From Steromphala cineraria (Eukaryota > Mollusca > Gastropoda > Trochida > Trochidae), in assembly GCA_916613615.1 (NCBI GenBank), contig OU744726.1:67352764-67416763 (forward strand): DNA of 64,000 nt, in the 5' to 3' direction. The notes under the pieces are model-generated. The model was given only the letters and a program-made list of their open reading frames with translations. It searched no databases and was not told the DNA's origin. The position numbers and the translations under genes are program-made. Every line of letters starts with the position of its first letter. Position 1 is the first letter of the stretch. Shown piece by piece: positions 1-11,922 of this stretch.

Positions 1-551
1 ACCGCAAAAAATAAAAATAATTTGTTGGTCTAACCCTTAAAAGGCACAACTAGGGATCATGATTGATAAGTGTATGAAGTTTAGTGAAGCTAGCATGCAT
101 AGTTTTGGAGATATGCTCCGCACAAAACGACTTCCTCAAAGAGTCACTTTTTAGTCACGTTTCCATTGAAACCGCAAAAATGAAAATTCAGAAATAGTTC
201 TAACCCTCAAAAGGCACAACTAGGGATCATGGTTGACATCTGTATGAAGTTTGATGAAGCTAGCATGCATAGTTTTCGAGATATGCTCCGCACAAAACGA
301 CTTCCTCAAAGAGTCACTTTTTAGTCATGTTTCCATGGAAACCGCAAAAATGAAAATTCAGAAATAGTTCTAACCCTCAAAAGGCACAACTAGGGATCAT
401 GGTTGACATGTGTATGAAGTTTGATGAGGCTAGCATGCATAGTTTTGGAGATCTGCTCCGCACAAAGTTTTGGGACGGACGGACAGACGGACGGACGGAC
501 GGAAAGAATGAACGCTATATACCCCCGCTTACGCTGTAAGGCGGGGGTATA
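1..551 (+). mobile_element. HINE/pearl-like element, 3' part, with three 170-bp core units
   Basis: The word ACCGCAAAAA recurs at 1, 171 and 341, giving a 170-bp tandem period; the units share long near-identical stretches such as the block with AAAGGCACAACTAGGGATCA. The third unit ends in an ACGG/GGAC microsatellite at about 475-502, followed by a strong hairpin. The order core repeats, short microsatellite, terminal hairpin matches non-autonomous Helentron relatives (HINEs, including the bivalve 'pearl' elements), which are moved by a rolling-circle transposase supplied elsewhere. The 5' end lies outside the window. No open frame of note. The architecture is seen directly; the family name is inferred from it. 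Confidence 0.7.
519..550 (+). repeat. Terminal hairpin of the left-edge element
   Basis: ATACCCCCGC at 519-528 is the exact reverse complement of GCGGGGGTAT at 541-550, and TTAC (529-532) can pair with GTAA (536-539), leaving a tiny loop and a bulged G. In Helentron-like elements a hairpin of this kind marks the 3' end used for replication termination. It resembles a bacterial terminator, but the context argues against that. Confidence 0.75.
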
Positions 552-1214
552 ACTAATTTGCTCATTACTCTAAATTATTGGGTTCAAAAACTTTTTCTTT
601 GGCAGATGCCAAGGTTCAATATTCACTCACATACTGTTATTGCAAGCGCAATTGCCAGAGAGAAAAAAAAATTGAAATGTACTCTTAACTTCTGGCATCA
701 ATTGATACAAATGAGACTCTTTTGAAACTAAAACACTGAAACACAAAAATACAGGATAAAAGATAAAAACTGACCCCAAAATTTGTTTTCAAAATGATAG
801 CCAGTGGCAGAGGGCAATTGGGAAGGGCTGACACTAAGGGTCTACTTCCTTATAGATATCTTGGGTTGGTTTTTATCTAACTTATGAACCAATTAAAAAA
901 TAAAGAGAAAAGACATAATTATAACATTTAGTATTTACTAAACTTCAAACTAATACTACTAAGAATTTAACTGGTATGAAAGACAAGCATTTTGTGATCA
1001 AAACATCCTTGAGAAAGCCTGTCAAAGTGACTGTGAATGTAAAAGCAACAAGAATAGAACTTTATTATTTCATAAGAAAAGGACAAGTTACCAAACAGTT
1101 ACCTTGCTCATCATGTATCTAAATTCAAGGAAACAAGGAATCAGCAATATTACATTTCAACTCAAGTTTCTAAAGATTTGAAAACACAAAAAATTTGTAA
1201 AAAATCTGAAATCA
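552..1214. other. A+T-rich DNA, nothing recognised
   Basis: Unique-looking A+T-rich sequence without a credible frame, RNA gene or repeat unit. Confidence 0.6.
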
Positions 1215-1615
1215 GAAACCCGCAGAACGAACTTGACTCACCTGTAATCAAGGTGCTGACAAGTAATCAGGTGTGTCAGTGCCCCTGACAGGTAATAACC
1301 ATGATAGTATCAACCCTACCTGCTTCACTCTCTCACCTGTAATTAGCACCTGTATTCAACAGACAGGTGGACAAACCTATCATTACTGACAACACACGAC
1401 CTGGGACTCTAGCTATGATTGTAGGTAAAAGATAGACTGTATGTATCACAGGTAGAAACAACCCATGTGCAACTGCACTTCATGACCCCAGGTAGATTAT
1501 ACTTACATTAACAATATACACACGACCTAGGACTTTACCTAATTACCTATGACAGTAGGATTGTTTCTATCACAGGTAAAGACAACGTATGTGCAACTGC
1601 ACTTCACGACCCCCA
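1215..1615. repeat. CAGGTA/CACCTG-rich block with a duplicated unit of about 126 bp
   Basis: About ten CAGGT/ACCTG words lie within roughly 340 bases (for example CACCTGTAAT near 1240 and 1336, GACAGGTAAT near 1289, CACAGGTA near 1448 and 1574). The right half is a diverged tandem duplication: ACACGACCT..GGAC begins near 1394 and again near 1520, and both copies end with ATGTGCAACTGCACTTCA. CAGGTA/CAGGTG words match E2-boxes bound by ZEB/Snail zinc fingers and the 5' splice-site consensus. Which of these, if either, matters is unknown. Confidence 0.5.
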
Positions 1616-3215
1616 GCCCGCTCGATACAGTTCTACCGAGTCATCACTTTTTCCATCACAATTAGTCCATTATCGAAATTGGTTTAGAATTTCCGTCTGG
1701 TAGGATGAGAACTTGTTGATGAAATCAACATCTAAAAATTTCAATTTTTTTAAATGTTTCCTTTTTTGATTTGAGGATTAACAAAAAGGGGTTCTGAACA
1801 TAGGAAGGTTTTCTTCTGACATTATCAAATTCTAATGGATTATGATAACCAAGAAAAATGTCTATGTCTTTGTGTCTCTAAAAGATTTGTCTACCCCATA
1901 TTGAAAGGCTGGTGTAACTGATATATATTATTAGTTCAGAGGTTTCACCATGACAAATATTTTCCAGGTTAACAATGGTTCTCTGTTACAAGTGCAATCT
2001 ACTTTCATGCTTCAAAGATTCTGTTTGGTATCCCTTTGTCAGTATACTTTCAAGAAATTCATTTTCGCTGTGAATTGTAGCTTAAGCCTGGAAAAGGTTC
2101 TGCATATTTTTGCCCATTCAGAAAAGTTTCAAAGACGTCAATCTAAACAAACCATATACCAATTCACCTCAAAATTTGAATTACAAAGCAAAATTTCAAT
2201 AAAGGCTTTAAGGTCACAAGTTCAAAGTTTTACTTTGAAAACATAAGAGGATTTATTCCTTTAAAACATCTATTTTGGATTATTATAGCTGTCATAACCA
2301 TCTACGACAACAAACGGAAAGGAAACCAAAATAGATACGAGACAAATCTGAACATCGAACAAAGATATCTAATCCCAATGTCACCAATCATTAGCTGAAA
2401 CATCTACCATTATTGATATAGACCCATATAAGTCTGGTTCAATTGATGAGACAAAATGGCCGCCCTGCGATGGAGCCAGATACAGTGTATAAAATTGTTG
2501 AACAAAAAACGTAATTGAGGCCGTCTGATGAGCCTATTACAAACCCAGCAGGAACTCCAGACATTCATACTCATACGAATAATCGGCCATTTGCATTCTG
2601 AACACAGATCCTGAAGATAAATCTGTTGTAAAAAACTTAAACGAGCAACGGGATAAGGATCAACTAAATAAATCTTTAACAGATGGGGAAATAGAGGTCT
2701 TGTAACTCAGCATGAGACCCAATGTGCAATTTAAAGTGTGGCCGTAAAAGGGCGCATTAAGTTAAATTGAGGTCTTTTTCCATGCTTGAGCAAACCAACA
2801 ATGTACAAGAGCCCAAACATTTACATACATAAACATCAACTGCCTGTCTGTACAATGGTATTAGCATTGGGAGCAATCCATACGGAGAATTAAACTTGGT
2901 TCACTGAACAGTTCACAGCTTCTGAGCATACTCAAGGGAAAAAGGGGACAAGCAGTTCATTGATACATATTCTAAATATGTTCCATAAAAGGGCATTGGA
3001 GTGAATGTATAAACAACTAATCATTGATGAAGATATAATTTTAAAAAATAGTGTCCAGGAGAATAAGCCATGAAAAGGAAAATTTAAATAACTAATAGTT
3101 GCTACCAGGAGGAAAGCTTACAAAACCAATGTAGAACATTGTAGTGAAACCTGGGGACTTGGTACCATCAAACCTCTGCACTGAATAGCAACAGCGATCA
3201 AAACTCAACCAATGA
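1616..3215. other. A+T-rich DNA, no gene recognised
   Basis: An open frame of 98 codons at 1950-2246 (+) has no domain, no typical start context and low-complexity residue use, so it is treated as chance. No repeats or RNA genes were recognised in the rest. Confidence 0.55.
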
Positions 3216-3430
3216 TGGTGAGGTATGGTATCCTATGGTATGTGAGGTGAGGTGAGACGAGGTGAGATGAGGTGAGACAAGGCGAGGTGAGGTGAGACAA
3301 GGCGAGGCGAGGTGAGGTGAGGTGAGACAAGACGAGGTGAGGTGAGGTGAGGTGAGGTGAGACAAAGCGAGGTGAGGTGAGGTGAGGCGAGGTGAGGTGA
3401 GGTGAGGTGAGGCGAGGCAAGGCAAGGCAA
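3216..3430 (-). repeat. (GGTGA)n pentanucleotide satellite, expanded SINE tail
   Basis: About 40 tandem pentamers of GGTGA with GGCGA, GACGA and GACAA variants. Read on the minus strand it is (TCACC)n and sits exactly where the 3' tail of the adjoining minus-strand SINE relic (3431-3585) should be. Other SINE copies in the window carry short TCACC/TCACAT tails in the same place. Long frames on the minus strand (Leu-Thr-Ser-Pro-His runs in all three frames) are products of the 5-bp period, not proteins. Confidence 0.85.
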
Positions 3431-3585
3431 AATGAGGTGCTTTGGGGTTAACATCATTTTCAAGAGTATTTCACTTATATTTGGGATGCTACTATTATTG
3501 CAGGGAGAAAGTCGGCAACACTACCATGGTTATGCATTGCGGTGAAACTTTCGAGCATCAGCTCGAACTAGCAAACCATGGGTAG
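3431..3585 (-). mobile_element. tRNA-derived SINE, family 1, 3' half only
   Basis: Shares the block TTTCAAGAGTATTTCACTTA and the following TATTATTGCAGGGAGAAAG-type sequence with the copies at 10.88, 28.13, 58.87 and 61.85 kb. The tRNA-like head is missing, so the copy is 5'-truncated relative to its own (minus) strand. Its tail is the expanded GGTGA satellite. The shared non-tRNA domain may be one of the conserved SINE central domains known from molluscs; which one cannot be decided by eye. Confidence 0.7.
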
Positions 3586-5204
3586 TAAACCAATGGTGAA
3601 CGAAGATCTACGGTATATAAACAATTTCGATGATTAAATTTGAACCCAGAACTCTGAATCTGAACAAGCAAACCTCTGTATACAGCTAGCTTCCCTGCTT
3701 TGTAGGTGCTTTGTCTATAAAGTATAATTTTAGCAAAATCTGAGTTGACCAATCACAATATGACTTGCGTCTATAAAATATCCCATGTGAAGTGCATTTA
3801 ATGACCTTGAAAATGGGATAGTCAATTTTGAACAGAGAATACACTATGCATTGTTCGAAAACACTTTGATGTAAAACGTTATTCAGTCAACCATATCCCA
3901 TCATATCTTCCTGAACATTAAAAGATAAAGCAGAACAGTTCAAAACATTCAATACCTCATTTTAATGTGAACAAATTTGATGGCTTTAAAATGGGTTGTC
4001 AATTATAATTGTTAATAACCCTGAACTCTTTACAAACATTATACAACAAATTCTTAATGCTCTATAAATTTAATGAACACCAAAACGACTTTAATTAAGC
4101 ATGTCAAATAAAAAAAAATCATTCCATTACAAAGTTAAAAGGGAAAGATAATTTTTTTAAATAAACTAATATACCCTTCTTGTTCAACCACTTAATTATG
4201 TCTTTAAATCTTTAACCAACTCATATATATGACCTACATTGTAATTCTTTCAGAAATACCTTTTCAGGTCAGAACATCAATAACTGTAACAGAATTTGAG
4301 AATCATTGTTCAAAACTATATATTTATACAATATTTTGTCATTTTTCATTCTATAATGCCACTGAAAGAAGTAAATATCTTGTCAACACACTGGATAACA
4401 CCACCTATATTGATAACATCAGGATATAGAGCACAGACATTTAAAGGACATTAGCCATTCAACATGCCTTGTCAGAAGTCCCAAAACGGCAATAAAAACT
4501 CCCTACGGAGCCATACATCATCATCCATTGACATTTCTTAATCCTCTACTTATGATCTTAGAATTAATGGACTAATTATCATAAATATCTTATACTCCAT
4601 GATCTCAGTACTTCTTGACGTAGTCATTTGAACCAACATGCGAGTGCATGGTTTCATTGTGAATAAATGTTCATTTCCATTATCTGATAAAAGAAGATAA
4701 TTGACATAAGGACGTTTTTTTACAATTTTCATTGCTTATCAGTCAAATTATTTAAATTTTGGAGAATATCGGCATGAATTTTGACAAGTAGGAACTAATG
4801 AACTCAATAAGCTGTTTATATCAAGAGTTTTTGTAAAACCATAAAAGTATGTCAAGATTAGATGAGTATACAAAAGTAGAAAATATTTTAGGTACTTGAG
4901 CAAAACTTCAGCTACTTGTCAGCTTGCACTGGTAAGTATCTATGATTTACAAATTTACATACATCCCTCTCTTAATTTAAACGTTTTTACAGATACCTAG
5001 AGACGTTTAGATTTTGCCGATTGCCTTTTCTTAGTCCTTTACTTCATTATGTCTCTGCAAGTTGCACTAATTAACCTTAGCATCTTACACTCAATGAACT
5101 TTGTCCTTGATGACACCAAGTTGTGAACTTTACATAGTGCTACCTGCAGGACATTGTTATGTGTAGACAATATTGTTTCAGTTATGATTATTGGAAAAGG
5201 TAAT
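3586..5204. other. A+T-rich DNA, no gene recognised
   Basis: Only short chance frames (60-66 codons). No recognisable repeat or RNA. Confidence 0.55.
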
Positions 5205-5569
5205 GTACCATATTTGACGTAATAAGCGCCCTGCTCAAACAAGCACCCCCAAAGAGTTTTGTAACTATAAGTCTGATAACCGCCCATGTACCAGCGGGAC
5301 TCAAATCATAAATTCAACGTATTCACTTTGTTTCAAGAGAATTTAAAGGATACAATAGCGACAATATATGTCACTTTCTACTCAATAATGTGTAAGTATG
5401 TTTTGAACATCTGTATGAGTTAACTAAGATAATTATCAAAGATAATCGAAACACAGTTCCATTTGAGTAGTCTTTATTTTTCGGTCGTCATTCACACCAC
5501 TTTTATAAGCGCCCATCCTAGTCAATTTTTTAAGCGGCCCGGGCGCTTATTTTGTCGAATACGATAGTA
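5205..5569. mobile_element. TA-flanked MITE with AATAAGCGCCC inverted ends
   Basis: The left end contains ATTTGACGTAATAAGCGCCC (about 5212-5231). The right end, read in reverse complement, contains a matching GTATTCGACAAAATAAGCGCCC-like stretch (about 5544-5566), with TA at both outer edges. Between them is A+T-rich non-coding DNA. Terminal inverted repeats plus a TA target suggest a Tc1/mariner-superfamily non-autonomous element (pogo/Tigger-like). The ends are imperfect, so the copy is old. Confidence 0.6.
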
Positions 5570-8089
5570 TTGTTTTACATGATTAGGATGTTTTCAAGAA
5601 CTGATTCTCAATATCTTATTACATTGTTGTTCTTTTATGATCTGAAGAGCATTTAATTGATTGAATATTGATTCTAATCACAGATGAGGACAATTCCTTG
5701 AATGGAATGATGTCATAACTATTTACATTTGTTGTTTATCATTATTATAGGTAAATACATAGAAATTATAATCCTTAGTTTCATTGCCCTGCTAACTGTA
5801 TTAAACTTGTCCTTTGATTAAAACTGCATAATATACCACATACCTTATAGTTTTTCTTAATTGTAATCCGTAAACAAAATTTTAAGTTTCGTTTCCATGG
5901 AAATGGCAATATATTAGTAGGAAAAACCACATACGGCATCACTACTCGATGAGTTCATAATTCAAGTTTCAATGAGATATGTATTGTCTATATCGTCATA
6001 ACCTAATATAAAGGAAGTAAATTGGTGCTTTAGAAGGTATACTCTTAAGAATTGATCATTAAGATATCATATGGTTCAATAGTTCTTGTAATTAAAACAC
6101 AATGTCATTTGCTGATACCATGGATAATGTGGCTATGATAAATTGGCGTGAATTACCTCTGTTTACTTAGATATATTACCTATGTGCCACTGATTCAATT
6201 GTTCCCAACCTCTGAGATTATAGCTCTATTTGGTTGAATACCTGGGCTTGTTTTTTCTATTCACAACTTGATGTATATATTGCTGTTATCGACGGTGCTG
6301 GTAAATAAATCACGTCCAATAGAAAGATAGAAAATAATCTTCCTGCTTGATTACACAGCTAATAAATAATTCAACAAAACCTGATTAAGTAAGCTAATAT
6401 AACTATTTTTCAAAATAATTCATAGAAGAGTAACTTAATTTGACATATGTCCACATTGTGTGACATGTATGGGGTCACGAGCGTCGTGCATGTCATGGGA
6501 TTGTCGCGACATTAGCTGTACCATACATCCACCTGGGACTCTCAAGTATACGCTGAACAATATATATACAAGAATATGTCTGTCAATCCACGCAAGACAC
6601 GCTCCCCCGTATTAATACGAACATCATACCGTATCATCACGTAGTATTACATTGTCAATCCACATTACACACTCCGCTGCTCTGAATAATCAATGAATGA
6701 AGAAAGTTTAAAGGACACAAGTCTCATTCTTAGCATGAATTTTTTGATAAAGTGTCCATTGATGCATGATATATCTTATATTCAGGATACACGATCGCAT
6801 GTCTTAACAATCTGCCTCTAATGTTAGAGATGCATGAATTCGCACATGGGAGCATGCTATTACTATCATCATGATACAATAAGGTACAAAGGATCTGACT
6901 GATAGTCCTTGATAAGTCAAGATTGAATAGAAGCATAAAAAATCAGACAAGCATGAAATATTAAATTTCGTTTGATAGGTTTACTCTAAACTAAAAATTA
7001 GAAAATTTCATATCACGAAAGCAATTTATCCTTAAATTTTGATGGTTATACATCATCCTTTTACCTTTCAAAATGACAAAAAACATAATTTGAATATATG
7101 AAGAAAGGACATGTATATCAATTTCAGTAAAAATTTACAAACACAAGTTTGTCTTAAAGAGGTTTTTAACATCACTTGAACATTTGAGACAATGTGTACC
7201 CTTCCTAAGCTTGATTAACAAAACCTCAAATATTTCCGCAGGAAAAGGGACAACTTGGCTCTAATCTTCTTAGGCATCCAGAGTGATATATGCATGGAGA
7301 CACTTAGAAACAAGACCTACGTGAAACTATGTCGCCAGATTCTCACAAGTATTCGGGTACTCTAGTTATTTTCTAGAGTTGTGTACGACAGGGTGAGCTA
7401 TTACCAACTATTTTCTTTTATGTGCTTAGCAAGCAAGATTTTGAGATTCCAATGTGAAGCTTGGTTTGAGTTATAATCTTTAAATGTATTTGAGAGCATT
7501 CAGTGCTGCTTTATTGCAAATAATTCTGTCCTCTAAGCAGTTTTGATAAATTCAGACAGAGATAAACAGAATTTTGTTAAAAAAATAATGTGCAAAATCT
7601 TAAACTGTGTTCTGGTTAAAATTTAGTATCATGTGTCAGAAATATGATCTGGTTTAAATTAAAACATGAAAACATTAAAAACCTAAACACCAACTTTTGA
7701 TAGATAAGCCTACATAAGGATATGCATACATTCGCAGTGCCAAACTAATACAGCATTTCCAAACTTCTCGCAACAGAGATTAAATTTATAGGTATAGGAA
7801 CATACAATAGAACAGTCTGGTTCATATAAATGATAAACAAAAAAATTTCTAATTATCTAATCCAAAATCATAGACAATCTATTTTAATTAATAAATGTGT
7901 AATTTTTCCAAACATGAATCGTTACCAAAACAAAACAACCAACATCTCACATTTCACTTTTGCAAACAAAATTTATCCAAACACCTTTTGATTGCGTGTC
8001 AAATACCTTAAAGTATTATGCTTATATATCTATATAATAAACATAGCACTAGAGACCATACAGTTAAGGTAAGAGGGAAATAGGTCAAA
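5570..8089. other. A+T-rich DNA, no gene recognised
   Basis: Only short chance frames, for example 68 codons at 6730-6936 (-), with no domain. No clear repeat was recognised. Confidence 0.5.
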
Positions 8090-9060
8090 GAGGATAGGTA
8101 GATGGGAAGAATTGTTTGGTATGTATACAAGCTATGTATAATATATCATAAAGAGAGTTCTGTCTGCTATCTGTGGCACACATTTCCTATAAGACAAAAG
8201 GCGTATGTGTGGTGGCAGAGTAGAGTAGATATCTAGGATGGGGAGATGGTGATAGAGTGAAATTGGGTTAGGGGAGGAATTGTTTGGTCTGAATATGTAC
8301 AATATCATAAGGGGGTTCTATGCTTGGGTCTTATCTATCTTGATATAAGACAAAAGTATGAGATGGGGGAGGGGGATTGGGTGGAGGGGAATTGTTTGGT
8401 CGGTATATGTACAATATCATAAAGAGGGTTCCGTCCTCAAGTCTCACCTGGTACATCTTTCTTGCTATAAGATACGAGTTGGAGAAGGGGGAGGGGGATG
8501 GGACATTGGGAAGAATTGTTTGGTATGTTTATGTACAATGTCACAAAACGGGTGTAGTGTTGAGTCCTATCTATATTTGATACACATTTATTTAAAAACA
8601 GAAGTAGGTTGGGTTTGGGGGAAATTGGGAGGGGGAAAGAGGAGTGGGTCAAAGAGGCAAGTGGCCATTGGACTGGGGAGAATTGTTTTGTATGTACAAT
8701 ATCAAAAAGAAGCTTCGGTCTTTGAGTCGCATTTATTTTTGGTACACATTTCTTGCTATAAGATAAAAGTAAGAGAGATGTGGGGAAGTGGAGTCATGGG
8801 GAAGGGGTAAAGGAGAGGGGGGGAAAGAGGAGAGGGGGAGGGGGTTGGATGATTGGATGATTGGATGATTGTTAGTTATGTATTTGTACAATTTCATAAA
8901 GTGAGATCTCTCTTGTCCCTTTTTACTTATCTTTGATACACCTTTCTTGCTGTGAGACTAAAGCAGGAGGAATATGGGTATGGGGGGGGGGGGGGGGGGG
9001 GAGTACGAATTTGAATAGGGAAAATGGGGGCGGGGAGGATTGTCATACAGAGAGGGTTGT
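8090..9060 (+). repeat. G-rich diverged tandem array (units of 110-190 bp)
   Basis: The motif AATTGTTTGGT followed by a TGTACAATATCATAAAG-like word recurs near 8110, 8278, 8390, 8514, 8681 and 8868. Between the motifs are CTATAAGA(C)AAAAG and G-rich connectors (GGGGGAGGGGG). The plus strand is markedly G-rich. A 150-codon frame at 8358-8810 (+) passes through the repeats and reads three diverged copies of the same peptide (VQYHKE, VQYQKE); it has no recognised domain and is best seen as a by-product of the array, though expression has not been excluded. Confidence 0.65.
8982..9001 (+). repeat. Run of 20 G
   Basis: Twenty consecutive G in the last unit of the G-rich array. Together with neighbouring GGGG tracts it could form G-quadruplex DNA. 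Run length is also prone to sequencing and assembly error. Confidence 0.9.
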
Positions 9061-10878
9061 AGCAAGGAGATTACCTTTCCCTACTTAACTTCAATCAAAC
9101 TAATGTATTCTGTTACAAGACAATGTTACTGGGTAATGTATGCTGGGACATGGTCCTCTTAAGGATTTATAGCTTACTTTGTTTCATCCATTTCTAGGGA
9201 GATGATTTAATATCAAATTTGCACTAAGGAATATAAACTTCATAACAGACAATGGAGAATATGAAACTTTTAGCATGATAATTTTTAACGCAACTTTCTA
9301 AAGTTGAAACAATTGTGCAAATGAAAAAGATGACTGATAATAATTTATCGTAAATATCATTGCAGATACCATACGAGATAGACAATTTTTAGAAACTCTT
9401 CATGACACAAAACTGACTTTGTTGTTGGAAAGTGAGTGAGTGATCGAGTTGATGTTTAACGTGTTTTGAACAATAAATCAGTTATTAAACAGGTGGATGT
9501 TGCCATCCAAAAGAGAGTAGATAGATCAGGGAGAAAGGGATCGAAAGGATGAGAGGAAAGACGGAAAGCTGTTGTTGGAAAGTAGTTTGAAACATAACAT
9601 AACATTTTAATATATTCTCTCCACAAAGACTTATTCATCAGTTATTCCAATATTATATAAACATTACATATCATAAAAAAATGTTAGTTTAAAACTTGAC
9701 ATTAAAAAACATTACTTATTGAATAAAGACTCATGTCATTTTCAAGTCTCCATAAATTATCAATATCAACATATCACACATAAACCATACAATATCATAA
9801 TTCAGAACAACTAATACCTGAATTGAGTCATTGCAATATGAAGATATGTAAATCTACCATTTGACACACAAATTAATCAACACAATTTAATATCCACACA
9901 ATATTACATGATAAATCATTCAGAAGCAGATCAGGTATCGTAGTGACAATAGCGGCATGAGGCCATTAATATCTCTTACATCATTACATCGCCTCTTGTC
10001 TTATAGGCTCACTTCGCTTGTAATTACTGTCGGCCTTCATCTCAATCAAACTCAAAGCCTAACATGGCAGTGTCTCTTTCAGTTAATCTGCCTAATCCAA
10101 TAATGTGACACTGAAAAATGAACACGCCTGATGCTATATGTTACAGGAAAGACAAAGTCTCCAGCATTGGCCAGTAGATCAAAATGGCCGCCACAAAGAC
10201 AGCGACGCATAGAGGAAGATTAACCTGTTTAATGTGGGATCAGGTTTACTGTTGCAGGGACAATTTGAGGATGATTTTAACCCTTTATAGATGAGATCAG
10301 AATCACTGTCGTTAAACTATTGAAATTAACTCTTAAAATGTGGGATCAGGATACTTTTGGTCTTCTCTTATTACTGCCACTGGCTTTATATTATATATAG
10401 GCTTGACATCACAACAAATATACTATCAATCGAGAAAAAAATGTCTCTCCACATTAACCTATGACCTCATCTGTAATGTTTGGCTCAGGAGTAAGCCAAA
10501 AATTTCAGCCTATGGGCAAAAATCAGAAACCACCTACTTTCAACCTTTTTACACTCAAAGAAGCCTATCTATTAAACTTATATAGAAAGTCTCTGATTTT
10601 TTTTTCTAAAAAACTATTAATTTATTAAATCCTAAAAGGAGCCTCAGACAAATGGCTATTCACTGCAGATCTAGACCTGCTTATAGAGGTTTTGTCAGGT
10701 AAAATAATATCAACTAAAGTCTGAGTGTAAGACTACCAATCTATAGAAATAATAAATAATCAAAGAAAACATTCAAGGCATTGTCACTGGTTTTCCTGAG
10801 ACATTACAGAACACACAGGAATAGAGTTATCTAATTGTTAGTTTGGTAAATCGACTATATGTTTGGACATTTCTTTTC
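9061..10878. other. A+T-rich DNA, no gene recognised
   Basis: Frames such as 81 codons at 10340-10585 (+) show no domain. GTGGGATCAGG occurs twice, near 10217 and 10338, but not as an array. Confidence 0.5.
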
Positions 10879-10879
10879 A

Positions 10880-11142
10880 GGTGAGTTGATTTGGGGTTTA
10901 ACCCCGCTTTCAAGAGTATTTCACTTATATCATGGCTGCAGAGAGAAAACTTCTATCATGGCTGCTAGCATTATTGCAGAGAGAAAGCCTGCAACACTGT
11001 TGTGTCATTTCATTGCAGTGAAACCTGCAAGCATCAACTGCAACTAGCAAACCATGGATGGAACTGCGCTGAAATTCAGTGTAGCATTGCACCCAAACCT
11101 TACTGTGTGCCAAGCCCCCAACGGTAATCAAACCCCAGACCT
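10880..11142 (-). mobile_element. tRNA-derived SINE, family 1, degraded head
   Basis: Carries the shared TTTCAAGAGTATTTCACTTA block, the GCTAGCATTATTGCAGAGAG-type segment, and the word GTAGCATTGCACCCAAACCT. A short internal duplication (TATCATGGCTGC twice, near 10928 and 10955) distinguishes this copy. The B-box region is decayed (TAATCAAACCCCAG) and the A-box part is missing. The tail on the minus strand is CAACTCACCTG, consistent with the TCACC tail of the family. Frames at 10859-11047 (+) and 10925-11236 (-) only cross this relic. Confidence 0.75.
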
Positions 11143-11359
11143 GTTGAATGTAGATAAAACTAGAAAGTGTTTTTACCCGTAAAAACAGATGTCTCCCCTT
11201 CCTCAAATGCTCCAAACCACAAAACAATAATATCATAAACCACCATTAATGTTCTCTGTATAATTAAACTTGAATAAATAACCTATCAACTCCACAATTG
11301 TAGCAAACAAAACATTCAAAATTCTAAATGATTTGATGCTGAAACCCTTGAAAAAGACT

Positions 11360-11592
11360 AAGTCCAAATTGTTGCCATGGAAATAAAAAAAAAAATTTTT
11401 TTAAATCTATAACCTCCAAAAGGCACATCTACATGATATAGAGAGACAGTATACCAAGTTTGGTGATTATCGGTCACATAGAGAAATGCTCCAGAAACGA
11501 AATGGGAACGCCAAAGCCAACGCCAACGCCGAAGGGAACTCAGCTAAAACAAATATATCTCCTGACCCTTCGGGGGGGGAGACATAAACACG
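11360..11592 (+). mobile_element. Short HINE/pearl-like element, single core unit
   Basis: GTTGCCATGGAAA, then CTATAACCTCCAAAAGGCAC and AGAAATGCTCCAG, parallel the order of motifs in the left-edge element (GTTTCCATGGAAA, TAACCCTCAAAAGGCAC, GATATGCTCCGC). A short AACGCC microsatellite follows at about 11512-11532, then a G-rich end with TATCTCC..GGGGGAGAC able to fold back. This suggests a diverged relative with one core unit. Confidence 0.5.
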
Positions 11593-11922
11593 TACAATAC
11601 ACTTCATGTGTAGCCATTCACAAACATGTAAAGTGAATGAAACACCTAGTTGCAGCCTGAGTTGTTTGAGGAGATGTTCTTACCTTAGTGATGTTGAAAA
11701 TGTTGACTTCAAAAAACATTTATGTCTTGGGGTCACTCGATCTTCAAACTAGATCTGAAAAAACATTAAACTTAATATTAGGAATGTCAATTAAAGGCCA
11801 AAACGTAAGTTTATAACCTGATTTTTTATTCCTTTAACTTCTTGCTCTCGAATGCATATGTCAAGGGGTGATAATGCCATTAAACATCTGTAGATGAGTA
11901 AAAAATTTAATTAACAGGCATT

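Noticed and set aside
519..550. Bacterial-type intrinsic terminator
   Set aside because: The hairpin ends a transposon in animal-type DNA, with no upstream gene and no proper U-tract.
3198..3463. Leu-Thr-Ser-Pro-His frames on the minus strand
   Set aside because: Translation of the GGTGA satellite in three frames.
8358..8810. 150-codon frame with threefold internal similarity
   Set aside because: The similarity reflects the underlying DNA array; the peptide has no known domain and unit lengths are not preserved modulo three along the whole array.
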